This document shows, piece after piece, positions 57,801-63,700 of a stretch of DNA of 64,000 nucleotides; position 1 is the stretch's first letter, and every line of letters begins with the position of its first letter. Position numbers and translations under genes: made by a program. Under the pieces are notes generated by a model that was not told the DNA's origin, made no database searches, and was given only the letters and a program-made list of their open reading frames with translations. Source of the DNA: Salvator merianae (taxonomy: Eukaryota; Chordata; Lepidosauria; Squamata; Teiidae); the NCBI GenBank assembly GCA_003586115.2, contig QVOM02000042.1, positions 74,473,673 through 74,537,672 on the forward strand, in the 5' to 3' direction.

Positions 57801-60748
57801 TGGGCAGTAGCTATGTTCATTGTGTTGATCCCTCTTGGTCAGCTTTTGCTCTTGAAGACCTTTGCCCAGGTGAACCTTTCAAATTTTATCATTTCAGATT
57901 TGTCCAATATGTGCAGCATTACCAGGAGGAGATCCCAATCATGTTACAGATGACTTTGCAGCTCATCTTACACTGGAACACAGAGCTCCTAGAGATTTAA
58001 TATCCTTGCCTAAGCTGTGAAGAAGCATCTAAGTTGTTGTTGCCGTATATACTGATAGTTGTTAATAATGATTCTTAAACATATACTTAAGCCATGGAGA
58101 AGCAACTAGACTGTTGTACTGTATATATTGATAGTTGTGCGATACTGTCTGGGCAGGTTAATTTGGTTTGAAAACTTGGATATGCTAAAGAACCTGTTAA
58201 CTGCATAGTTATGGCTGGAGTAAAGTTGTAGAATATTTTTTCATACTTTTTCTTTTAAGAAAAGAGTTTGCAGTGTCTCTCTGCATAATCTATTGGGAAT
58301 ACTGTTCTGAAGAAAGCTCTCGAGGTATGGTTCTGTGGGCCTGTAATTGAGGTAATGTATGCTGTTGAATTCCTGTGTATCATCCACACAGTGCAGTTTT
58401 GGAGACAGAAAGCACAAATACATGAGCCTCACAATGACTAGCATATTGCTTTGAGCCTTTGTAGCTAGTAATTGTGCCTGGGCCACACCCAAATATTGAG
58501 AGATCTATTACAGTCAGAGAGCAGCCGTGCCACCAGTAGAATGATGCACACTAAATTTCAGCTAGATTCTTTTTAATTTTTTCAAAAACCTTTATTGAGA
58601 ATTTCAAAGGAAAATACACCAAATGAGTATCTGATTGGCACTGACAAACAAACAGTGTATTGTTACCCAAATAAATTAAGACTGCATTTTAGTTTAAGTT
58701 GTCCTTGGTAATCTTCATGATTTTTAGAACAGCTTCTAAGAATGGGGACCATAAATTCAAAGTTGGGTATTTCTGTAGCACACAACTCATAATAGATACT
58801 TGCTCAGTTACATAGTCATCAATAAAGAGTTCCCACATTCTCTCGTATAAGTAATTAGCGTTTAAGTTGTGCAGCACTAATTAGTTATTTTATCAAATTT
58901 TTATGTCTTTATTCAGCTAGATTCTTAAGGACTTTATTCAGCTAGATTCTTAATGACAACTGTACAGTGATCCAAATCTGAATTGTTAGTAAATACTAAC
59001 TACTAAAATACTAAACTTCTGCACAAAGTGCTGAAGGAAACTCTTGATGTGCTATAGATTGATAGATGGGGTAGTACTTGCCTGCTGGTTGTGAAGGTTG
59101 TCTGCTTTGCTTCAAGCCCCAGAATCTGTGTTGTCTGATTTTAAACTTAAAAATGAATTTTGTAAAGTAAAAGCATAGTAACTTTTTCTCTTTGAAACAA
59201 AGCAATTGTGATATCTTTTCCTTAACTCATTGGTTACGATGAATCCAGCGGTGTTCGGCATGTACGTAGAATGTTTCACCCAGGCCGAGGTTTGGGTGGC
59301 CCTCGCGCACGTAGATCAAACATGCACTTTACTAGCAGTTCCACTGGTGGGTTTTCAACTTCACAGAGTTCTTATTCTCCAAGCAATAGGGAAGCCATGG
59401 ATCCTATAGCTGGTAAGATTTATGAATATTTATGTGTTTCTTGCTTTACTGGAAACTTAACCTTTTTTGAAACAGGCATGATAAGCCCTGCTTTAATAAA
59501 AAAAAGGGGGGGTATTTGCAGTTGAATTATATCTCTTACATTTTAAACAGATGGGGTCCATGTTTTGAAACTAGTAAATACACAACCTTTTGCTTAGAGA
59601 AAAATCCTGATACTTTTCTCTAAGCAAAAACATGCATCCGTGGGCAACCAAGATTATAAAACATAGTACATATTTTGTTAGGCTATCGCTTACATTCTAG
59701 CATAAGGGATAAATATTTGAGTCCTTTGTTAAAAAAGAAAATTTAAATGTATTTCTTGCTGCAAAATAAAAGCCTGCTTGGTATGTACAATATAGCCCTT
59801 TGAACTGAAGGTAGCTTCTAGACTTGAGAACGTTGTACCTGCATAAAATTGGGTATTGTGTGTAGGTGATGCTGAGATTTAAAGTCCAGTGAATCTTACT
59901 AAAGGTGAAAGGTCTATATGATCTGAAAAGAATCCAGAGTATGAATGTTTATGTTGTTACTAGTTTTTTATTGCCCTTTGTGTGATATTTAATGTATGGT
60001 TTTTATTTTTATTGCCTTGTTGATAATGGTTATTTATTCAATAAATATAAGAGGAGAAGGTTTTATCTATATCTTTAAAAAAAAAAAAGCAGTGGATCAC
60101 AGTTTGAAAATATACAGTGTAAGCTAGTATTTTGAACTTGTGCCAGCAGTGTTGAACATTTTAGGCTGATTTAATAAAAGGCACCACACAGTATATTGAG
60201 AAATAGTCCTGTTCCAGTTAAAAATCTCTTGATTTATTCTTGAAAAATCCAGTGTTGAGTGGTTGTATTAATATTTAAGTATAGTTCTGAGGAGTTGCTT
60301 GAGGACCGAAAAAGTATTATATAATTGTAGGAAAAATCAGTACTTCATAAAAAAAAGTTTAAAAAGAATTTGTTTGCATTATGAAAGTTGGCCCTGGCAG
60401 TCTTTTCTGTAATTCTGCTTTGTTACAGTGAGCTCTCTGATAACTCCTCACCCGTTTTTTGACAGAGCTTTTATCTCAGTTATCTGGTGTGAGGCGTTCT
60501 GCAGGGGGACAACTTAACTCCTCTGGCCCATCGGCATCTCAGTTACAGCAGCTGCAGATGCAACTGCAGTTAGAACGACAACATGCACAGGCAGCACGGC
60601 AACAACTGGAGACTGCGCGCAATGCGACAAGGCGCACCAACACTAGCAGCGTCACCACCACTATTACACAGTCAACAGCAACAACCAACACATCTAATAC
60701 AGAAAATAGTCAGCAGACTACTCAGAATTCTCAGTTCCTTCTTACAAG
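6882..60748 (+). CDS. KCMF1: KCMF1, ZZ/Di19 zinc-finger E3 ubiquitin ligase (join of six exons; 3' end outside window)
   Basis: Join 6882-6897, 43242-43409, 49980-50119, 57898-57999, 59238-59412, 60466-60748. The product begins MSRHEGVSCDACLKGNFRG and reaches residue 295 of a family protein of about 380 residues. A ZZ zinc finger spans about residues 4-61 (C9, C12, C24, C27, C33, C36, H46, H50). Two Di19-type Cys2-His2 fingers follow (C80, C83, H96, H101; C110, C113, H131, H136). Next come a Ser/Arg/Gly-rich linker, a Gln-rich predicted coiled coil (about 225-250) and a Thr/Asn/Ser/Gln-rich tail. Family knowledge: KCMF1 works with UBR4 in ubiquitin-dependent and lysosomal protein turnover, including mitochondrial import-stress silencing. 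An in-frame TGA at 6873-6875 and an A at position -3 support the chosen start. No frame damage is seen, so the locus looks functional. Confidence 0.96.
7261..8887 (+). other. KCMF1: Intron 1, proximal part, no gene seen
   Basis: GC content falls from the CpG island to ordinary intronic composition by about 7800. Open frames at 7249-7574 overlap the island edge and have no family pattern. No repeat is recognised with confidence. Proximal intron 1 of CpG-island genes often holds regulatory sites, but none can be named here. Confidence 0.5.
8888..9012 (+). repeat. CR1/L3-like LINE 3'-end fragment
   Basis: The stretch with CTTCCTGGAAGCATCTGACT and then GATACTGGACTGGATTACTC resembles, in opposite orientation, the 3' segment found at 25446, 27110 and 29820. 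It is old and short, and the family is assigned only by resemblance. Confidence 0.4.
9013..14910 (+). other. KCMF1: Intron 1 stretch without recognised features
   Basis: AT-rich intronic DNA. The longest open frames (90 codons or fewer, for example 12118-12390) look like chance frames with no domain or splice context. No RNA gene or well-bounded repeat recognised. Confidence 0.45.
14911..15335. mobile_element. 425-bp foldback element (MITE-like)
   Basis: Two long inverted arms, about 14911-15075 and 15168-15335, flank a loop of about 90 bp. Matching parts include TGTGTGAACAGGC against the reverse complement of GCCTATTCACACA, and ATTCAAACCTG against CAGGTTTGAAT. Imperfect pairing runs along about 150 bp. 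No coding capacity. The flanks CTTGGAAT (14903-14910) and CTTGGCAG (15336-15343) match at 6 of 8 bases, a possible decayed 8-bp target-site duplication that would suggest a hAT origin. Confidence 0.7.
15378..15452 (-). repeat. tRNA-derived SINE head
   Basis: On the minus strand, GAGGTGCCCGCAGCTTAGCA carries a degenerate A box. An anticodon-like loop with CTTTGCAT follows, and then a B-box-like GGTTTGATC, over about 72 bp. The arms no longer pair cleanly, so this is a retroposed SINE piece rather than a working tRNA. It starts about 40 bases right of the foldback element. Confidence 0.55.
15453..17635 (+). other. KCMF1: Intron 1 stretch without recognised features
   Basis: Contains a T run near 16881-16893 and unremarkable open frames below 100 codons. 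No gene or repeat family recognised. Confidence 0.4.
17640..18965 (-). mobile_element. L2-like LINE, RT domain to 3' end, decayed
   Basis: The minus-strand reading, with frameshifts, gives LLVLLNLSAAFDTIDYDILL at about 18830-18760, then PMLFNIYM, FGVRCHQYADDTQLYLS near 18610-18530, a NPDKTEMLF-like block, CNLGVLLDSELT near 18330, and RLWNSLPSEMHQ near 17830. The YADD motif is the RT catalytic box. Order and spacing fit the L2/CR1 clade and best match L2. Several stops and shifts show it is inactive. It lies antisense to KCMF1 in intron 1. Confidence 0.8.
19495..19670 (+). repeat. Exact tandem duplication of 88 bp
   Basis: Bases 19495-19582 and 19583-19670 are the same 88-bp unit with one mismatch (A at 19545, C at 19633). 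The unit is AT-rich intronic sequence of no known family. Near identity means a recent event or an assembly artefact. Confidence 0.9.
20420..20660 (+). repeat. 5S-rRNA-derived SINE
   Basis: 20420-20535 aligns to the whole of vertebrate 5S rRNA, with cores GTCTGATCTTGAAAGCTAAG, GGGCTTGATTAGTAGTTG and GAATACCAGA. It has many C-to-T changes. It runs into a tail, 20591-20657, with GCATGGATC and a CTTGACTCAATGGCA-type end. This is the layout of 5S-derived vertebrate SINEs. Too diverged in the internal promoter to be a working 5S gene. Confidence 0.8.
20661..22309 (+). other. KCMF1: Intron 1 stretch with a (CA)n microsatellite
   Basis: The only clear element is a CA repeat at 21670-21684. Open frames at 21178-21495 and 21537-21963 on the minus strand have no recognisable domains. 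Confidence 0.45.
22310..22520 (-). repeat. Old LINE/SINE 3'-end fragment
   Basis: GCATTTATACCCCACCTTTC followed by sequence recalling the amniote motif about balanced 'accumulated digits' of LINE tails (ATCCAAAGTGATG) matches the reverse complement of the tails seen at 41110-41240 and near 49230. Short and decayed. Confidence 0.35.
22521..23974 (+). other. KCMF1: Intron 1 stretch without recognised features
   Basis: Has a T run at about 23127-23138. No gene, RNA or repeat family recognised. Confidence 0.4.
23975..24545 (-). mobile_element. L2-like LINE 3' end
   Basis: The minus strand reads KVFSVITPRVWNSLLRILHQ followed by APSLYIFRHLVKMHFFTLL, the typical L2 ORF C-terminus, ahead of an A/T-rich 3' end. 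The DNA resembles 17760-17960 of the larger L2 copy. Inactive. Confidence 0.75.
25010..25445 (-). repeat. LINE 3'-end-like fragment
   Basis: Starts with a TTTATTTTATTTATGACAT tail and continues with GTGGTTTACAAAACATTAAA, a minus-strand layout shared by LINE 3' ends in this window. The family is not certain. Confidence 0.4.
25446..25720 (-). mobile_element. CR1/L3-like LINE 3' end
   Basis: The segment with AGGAGCCCTGCTGGATCAGG, CCACCAATTGCTTCTGGGCA and TTCTCAAGCA recurs at 27110-27310 and 29820-29960, where it joins CR1-type coding sequence on the minus strand. By that link it is a CR1/L3-like 3' untranslated end. Confidence 0.65.
27105..27310 (-). mobile_element. CR1/L3-like LINE 3' end
   Basis: Same segment as 25446-25720: TAAGAACATAAGAGAAGCCT, GCTGGATCAGGCCATGGCCC, then CACCAATTGCTTCTGGGCAT. 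It breaks off before the coding part. Confidence 0.7.
27540..27625 (+). repeat. L2-like LINE/SINE 3' tail
   Basis: TAACCCACTCTGAGACCTTC then ATAGGGCAGGATAAAAATAG and an A-rich end. It nearly matches the tail at 51160-51240. Only the last about 80 bp are present. Confidence 0.5.
27626..29815 (+). other. KCMF1: Intron 1 stretch without recognised features
   Basis: Simple ATC/GAT trinucleotide runs at about 27938-27952 and 29662-29680. No gene or family repeat recognised. Confidence 0.4.
29820..31335 (-). mobile_element. CR1-like LINE, RT domain to 3' end, decayed
   Basis: Minus-strand reading: METIIKDKISVHREEHVLLK (31200), FGFYKDKLCLINFLEFFRGV, LAYLDFQKTF then DKVPHQRFLNKL-like blocks (31049), VVINGQVSKWREAKCGVPQD, NDLGVLGDSSKKMSTQCLAA (30611), YKSMVRPYLEYCVQFWASHL and KDILALEKV. 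Three adjacent short frames cover consecutive parts of the CR1 reverse transcriptase and C-terminus, broken by frameshifts. The 3' end (29820-30060) carries the same segment as 25446 and 27105. Inactive, antisense to KCMF1. Confidence 0.88.
31336..32303 (+). other. KCMF1: Intron 1 stretch without recognised features
   Basis: No gene or clear repeat. A 70-codon minus-strand frame at 31698-31910 shows no domain. Confidence 0.4.
32304..32478 (+). repeat. tRNA-derived SINE with tail shared with the 5S SINE
   Basis: Head 32304-32379 has an A box (TAGCTCAGTAATAG) and a decayed B box (GATTGTGAGTTTTATTCC). The tail 32410-32477 contains CTGCATGGATGTATC and CACCAGGAGTCAGTTCTGAT. It aligns along its length with the tail of the 5S-derived SINE at 20591-20657. 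The cloverleaf is broken, so it is a retroposon rather than a tRNA gene. Confidence 0.72.
33560..33700 (-). repeat. LINE 3' tail fragment
   Basis: TTTATTTATTTATTGCATTT then TATGTTCTACCCTCTAGTCT and AGCAGTCCAAACTGATAATG is the reverse complement of a LINE end with a (TAAA)n tail. Family uncertain, probably L2 or CR1. Confidence 0.45.
33701..41105 (+). other. KCMF1: Intron 1, distal part, no gene seen
   Basis: Mostly AT-rich DNA. A 119-codon minus-strand open frame (34962-35321) and a 162-codon one (36575-37063) lack domains, splice context and repeat-family motifs, and I treat them as chance. 35520-35570 looks like a LINE tail. A 15-bp unit of the type TTGCCTTTGTTGG is repeated at about 38312-38346. 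Confidence 0.4.
41110..41240 (+). repeat. Old LINE/SINE 3'-end fragment
   Basis: GGGCCAACTGATAACTTCCA, CCTAACCTTCCCCACAAGAC, ATAAATGGTGAAGAGCCATG and TACCTTGACC resemble a widespread amniote LINE 3' end. Opposite-strand relatives lie at 22310-22520 and 48330-48445. Confidence 0.45.
41305..42995 (-). mobile_element. RTE/BovB LINE, both ends present, internally deleted
   Basis: The 3' UTR-like end starts near 41305 (CTTCATGACCCCATGGATCA). RT-region remnants occupy about 42160-42640. Across about 42640 the sequence jumps to the 5' region: EEQRKLQVALEREKGLGQSQ at 42790-42700, with the 5' end near 42995. About half or more of a full-length element is missing, including most of the endonuclease. 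A (GT)n run lies inside at 41921-41950. It matches the copy at 1-3955 and gives the empty site for its MITE. Inactive. Confidence 0.85.
41921..41950 (+). repeat. (GT)n microsatellite
   Basis: GT dinucleotide run with GC interruptions, inside the second BovB copy. Confidence 0.9.
43242..43409 (+). CDS. KCMF1: KCMF1 coding exon 2 (ZZ zinc finger)
   Basis: 168 nt, preceded by a pyrimidine-rich tract and TTTCAG and followed by GTGAGC; phase 1 at both ends. It encodes residues 6-61, essentially the whole ZZ finger with all six cysteines and both histidines (C9 to H50), ending RVDF. The exon boundaries match the domain boundaries, and the sequence is almost free of change relative to what I recall for the mammalian protein. 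Confidence 0.97.
43950..44605. repeat. Dispersed repeat, copy A, with internal tandem units
   Basis: Shares order and sequence with 56325-57045. The left part has CCAATGCAAGTCAATAGAG. The middle has four tandem motifs of the type CACAGACTGCAATGCTGAAA, starting at 44200, 44274, 44331 and 44393. The right part has CTCCTACCTTTGATGTCTTC. Motif spacing is 57-74 bp. No protein family is recognised on either strand. Edges are approximate and no terminal repeats were found. Confidence 0.65.
45445..45465 (+). repeat. Poly-T run (21 T)
   Basis: Homopolymer, possibly the reversed A tail of a lost retroposon; nothing recognisable adjoins it. Confidence 0.85.
48330..48445 (-). repeat. Old LINE/SINE fragment
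   Basis: CAATCCTGTGGGATAGGTTA, AAGATTACCCAGTCACCTTT and AACCCTGTTCTCCC follow a widespread amniote repeat core, here opposite to the copy at 41110. Family uncertain. Confidence 0.4.
48590..48945 (+). mobile_element. L2-like LINE 3' end, sense orientation
   Basis: The + strand reads YKALKNLDPNTLKECLILYQ-like and PAYALRCVSNALLALPPPSE, then LSVDFGQLLRKHLFTLVEET, the L2-type C-terminal block. After it comes CACCCTGAGATGTCAGGGTA and an AATAAATAAG tail. One of the few LINE pieces in the same orientation as KCMF1. Confidence 0.7.
49980..50119 (+). CDS. KCMF1: KCMF1 coding exon 3 (first Di19-type finger)
   Basis: 140 nt between TTCTCCAG and GTAAGC; starts in phase 1 and ends in phase 0. It encodes residues 62-108, DLYYGGEAFSVEQPQ and then the finger C80-P-Y-C83 with H96 and H101, ending STEV. 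Upstream open reading in the acceptor region is not coding. Confidence 0.96.
50985..51240 (+). mobile_element. L2-like LINE 3' end, sense orientation
   Basis: The short reading FRRLVKKTLIYPDLQLK near 51040 is the end of an L2-type ORF. It is followed by TTACCCACCTTGAGACCTTT, ATAGGGCAGGATAAAAATGC and an AAATGAATAAATAA tail. Matches the tail at 27540. Confidence 0.6.
54997..55430. mobile_element. About 430-bp foldback element (MITE-like)
   Basis: The left arm 54997-55155 and right arm 55277-55430 are imperfect inverted repeats. Paired blocks include ATTGTTGGGTGGTTCCTACC-type sequence (left GACTGTTGGGTGGTTCCCAC), GTTAAATACAG, GGAACTCACCTG and ATGATAGTCA. A loop of about 120 bp separates them. 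No ORF. The element begins near CAGTGCTGG, but no target-site duplication is clear, so the class is not settled. Its arms differ from the 14911 element. Confidence 0.68.
56325..57045. repeat. Dispersed repeat, copy B, with internal tandem units
   Basis: Direct-orientation relative of 43950-44605. It shares CCAATGCAAGTCAGTGGAGG, then five motifs of the CACAGGCTGCAATGATGAAA type at about 56566, 56626, 56696, 56746 and 56807, then CTCCTACCTTTGATGTCTTC and AAATTAGGTTTCCCGTGG. Motif spacing is 50-70 bp. Diverged from copy A, so both are old. Confidence 0.65.
57898..57999 (+). CDS. KCMF1: KCMF1 coding exon 4 (second Di19-type finger), followed by an AT-AC donor
   Basis: 102 nt, phase 0 on both sides, encoding residues 109-142: ICPICAALPGGDPNHVTDDF and on to the His pair H131/H136, ending RAPRDL. 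The acceptor is ATTTCAG. The exon ends not at a GT but at ATATCCTT (58000-58007), a U12-type donor. Translating beyond 57999 meets a stop within seven codons and loses the family sequence, so the boundary is firm. Confidence 0.96.
58000..59237 (+). other. KCMF1: KCMF1 intron 4, U12-type AT-AC intron
   Basis: The intron begins ATATCCTTGCC and ends TTGGTTAC. The donor ATATCCTT is the minor-spliceosome consensus, and TTTTCCTTAACT at 59216-59227 is the U12 branch-site consensus. The likely branch A (59225) lies 12 bases from the last intron base, within the U12 range. No usable GT-AG pair preserves the conserved RDL/DESSG junction. Inside are a decayed local duplication at 58000-58140 and a short direct repeat (TTATTCAGCTAGATTCTTAA) at about 58913-58953. 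Confidence 0.93.
59238..59412 (+). CDS. KCMF1: KCMF1 coding exon 5 (Ser/Arg/Gly-rich linker), preceded by an AC acceptor
   Basis: 175 nt; starts in phase 0 and ends in phase 1 at GTAAGA. It encodes residues 143-200, DESSGVRHVRRMFHPGRGLG through NREAMDPIA. The exon follows ...TTGGTTAC, an AC dinucleotide acceptor rather than AG, consistent with an AT-AC intron. A short Gly/Phe/Ser/Thr stretch near residues 170-176 differs slightly from the mammalian protein as I recall it. Confidence 0.96.
59413..60465 (+). other. KCMF1: KCMF1 intron 5 (GT-AG, 1.05 kb)
   Basis: Begins GTAAGA and ends TTTGACAG. Contains a perfect 16-bp inverted repeat at 59588-59629 and A runs near 60077-60088. No gene seen. 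Confidence 0.85.
59588..59629. repeat. Perfect 16-bp hairpin
   Basis: Arms TTTTGCTTAGAGAAAA (59588-59603) and TTTTCTCTAAGCAAAA (59614-59629) are exact reverse complements around a 10-base loop. No flanking repeat is evident. Confidence 0.9.
60466..60748 (+). CDS. KCMF1: KCMF1 coding exon 6 (Gln-rich coiled coil and Thr/Asn-rich region)
   Basis: 283 nt after TTTTTTGACAG, ending ACAAG before GTAACT. It completes Glu201 and ends after two bases of the Arg295 codon. It encodes a Gln/Leu/Glu/Arg-rich stretch (about 225-257) expected to form a coiled coil, then a low-complexity Ser/Thr/Asn/Gln region ending QNSQFLLTR. An ATG seven bases before the exon is intronic and not a start. The last exon, about 85 codons in known orthologues, lies right of 64000. 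Confidence 0.95.
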
Positions 60749-63700
60749 GTAACTCATTTTAGAAGAATGGTCGCACTGGCTGTTCTTTGCTCTTCTTCGC
60801 TTTTAAGCATTCACACCGGATTTTTCTGTTTCTGGGGTGGAGGAGATGCTGATGGCACCTGCCATGGTACAAGCTGCTTTTCATCTTCCTCCATTTCAAG
60901 TGGTACTTTGTATCTAAGTAGGTTCAGATGTTGCTTTTACAGCTATGTTGGGTCTACTAGAAAAAAGATCGTTCCAGAGGACTTATCGGGATTCCACATA
61001 AGAGTGACTCAAAGTACAGGGAGTGAGTTCAGTGGATTCCTGTTTAAGATTTAGAAGAAATCAAGAAAATTGCCAAGTGATCTGCAAGTCATTTAACATT
61101 AAACGTAGAAGTACTGATTGGCTTAAAGGCATGAAGTATGTAAAGTCTAGGGATATGCAAAACACTTCTACTCAGAATAGGCCTTTTCAGGTTTTTTGAG
61201 CCAACAGTGGAACAGGTGTAAAAATTAGGTTCTGTTTCACGCTGAAAGCTAGCAAACAAAAAAACCTTCCCCCTTTCTGGTTTGGTTTGGTATTTCTCAA
61301 TCCTGTTTTTAAAGTATGTGTTTTTATCACTGATTGGTAGAGGGGAGATTTTTTTTTTTTTTTTTTTATTTCCTAAAAAGCACCAGATTATCCTTTTGTA
61401 TGGGTGGTAGATAGCCCCTAATATCCAACCCACTGCAGTGCCTTTAAGGCTTTCCCATAGGGAGTAATGTTGTGGTTTTGGTTTCCTCATAGTTCTTGCT
61501 AGCTGAAATACCCAAAACATTTCAAAGTTCTTTTTCTTTTGGAACAGCTGCTGAGATTAATCCTTTAAAAAATTTTTTTTGCAGTTTGTTCTCAGCTTGA
61601 AACAAGATGAAAAACTATTTTGTTTACTCAACTAGTAGTTTCACATTATTTTGGATTTAATTCAGAATTCCAGGCTCCTGCTGGATGTGCTGTAAACATA
61701 CTATTCTGTTGTAAAATAGAATTATTCAGACTGAAAGTATGATTTATCTCTATGGGGATAACTCATAATAAGGGACAGAAGAAAATCAGTCAAATTAAAT
61801 ATGATCCAGTATGTAGACTCTTGTTGTTTAAAATCAGTTTTGACACCAAGCCATTCATTCTCTGGGAGCACCCAGTAGGTATTCCAGTAATTGTGTTAAG
61901 CAAAAAAATTACTAACTAGAGTGTCTTCATGGCAGGGCAAGCCAACCACATATGATAGTATCTTCTACTCTTTGTACACTTTCCCAATAATTTACTTGTA
62001 CATCATTAAAACAAGACAGTGGGTTATCATCAGCGACGGCTCATTGCTTTAAGAACAGGTGTTCGCAAGCTGCGGGAAGGGGAGATCATTGGCTCCAGGT
62101 TCTCTGTTTTGCTGCAGCAGGCCGCTGCAAGACCCACCCGAGGGGGCGGGGGCATGTTTTCGCAGCCAGCAATCTCCCCTTCCCACAGCTTGCAAATACC
62201 CATCCTTAAAGCGATGAGCCAGCACTGGTTATCATGCATGCCTTAATGTGACAGAGGTCATCTAAATGGATTCAAAGATATGGTTGTCATAACCCTTCTG
62301 TGCAATCACAGAAATGTATATACTCTAAATCCTGGCACTCCTGCTTATTGAATAAGGGAATCCGTTTTAGAAATTCATTTACCTCTAATTTCTTTATTAC
62401 AAATCTTGCCACTTTAAAATTACATCCTGGTACATCTTTAGCTGTTTGCTATAATCATGTCTTACAAGAAACATAAGTTTCTGTGTCAAAATCATTTTCA
62501 AACAGTTATTGGGAGAAAGATTTTAATCTCAAGTTTTCAGTACTTCAGTGAATTGTGCCCCCTGTCTCTTCCAGTACCACCTCTACCACATACTTTGTGC
62601 CACTTTAGTTAACCCCTGCACCTGAAACCATTAATAGTATTAAAAGGTGAATGTCAGCCACTCCACAGTCCCTACACATAACTGAGGAAGTGGGGAATCA
62701 TTGGAGGTAGTCTGGAAAGAGCAGTTAATATGGAATTCTGCAGCTAGGTTGTTGATAAGAATAGGATGTTTGGGGCATATAATGCTTGTCTTGGCTCACT
62801 TAGAACAGCTGCCACTGGTCTCTTGGCTGCATTCAAAGTAAGGGTGCTCAACCTTAAAGCTGTATAAGGCTTGCTATCTCCTGGAAATGTCCTTTTCAGT
62901 GCAGCCTGCTTGGATGTGAAAAGTCTTCCCTTCCCCGGTCCTCTCTGTACCATCTGCTGCAGAGCTGTGGAAGGTGGCTGTCAGGGAAAAGGCCATCATA
63001 GTTGTGGTCCTTAGTCTAAAAACTTTTGTCCTCTTGCAGGCATGTGTCACTTTATCGTATTCTTGGAACAATGAAGACATTTCTGTTCTGTGATGCATTT
63101 GGGCTTTTGTCTAGTTTTTCCTGGTGTTTCTCATTCTTATCATTGATGTAGTCAACCCACTTTTACAGTTGTATCTTCTCTCTTAGCAGCTGCTCCCACA
63201 TTATATGCAACTCAGCAAGGTGGTGAGACTCACATATCTGGGAGTTTTACATGGGAAACTAGAGACTAGACAGGACTACCCTGTTCATAGGTCCCTTGTG
63301 AACTCTGATATCTGTACTATTTTGGCAGAACCAGACCCTCACAAATAAGGATTTACTGTACTGTGACTCAGGATTATTGTTGGGACGGAGGTTTTCTGGA
63401 TTTTTAAGTATGTTGTTCTGAGACAGATGCTCTAAATTGCAGTTGACAAAGCTTAATATATTGAATTTTCCCCAGGATATATGCTATTGATGATCAGGAA
63501 GTTGTTCAGTAAATAAATCTTAAAGGGACTGTCTGACACAGACTGTTGAATTAGAGCTTTTCAAGAAGTTTGATTCTCTGGTCAAAAACAATAGTGTTTT
63601 GCTGCGCCATTCGAGTTATTTTAATTAGGAAATCCTAAGATAGAAAGATAAGAAGTCACAGGAGTCATTAAAATGTACATTTCTACCCCTGAGAACAAGA

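Larger units (their letters stand above)
50120..57897 (+). other. KCMF1: KCMF1 intron 3 (GT-AG, 7.8 kb)
   Basis: Begins GTAAGC and ends TTTCAG. Contains an L2 tail, a foldback element and copy B of the dispersed repeat, listed separately. Short GACA and GATA runs occur near 50459-50475 and 53886. Overlapping frames at 53861-54202 on both strands show no domain. No other gene seen. Confidence 0.8.

Noticed and set aside
57990..58020. Exon 4 continuing to a stop, giving a short KCMF1 form
   Set aside because: Reading on gives ISLPKL and a stop. Possible under intron retention, but the U12 donor and the following exon explain the sequence better.
60459..60752. ATG at 60459 as a separate gene start
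   Set aside because: The ATG... TTTTTTGACAG lies in the acceptor tract of exon 6; the downstream sequence is the internal KCMF1 Gln-rich region.
62019..62246. Similar open frames on both strands (75 and 69 codons)
   Set aside because: The resemblance comes from the palindromic MITE, not from coding.
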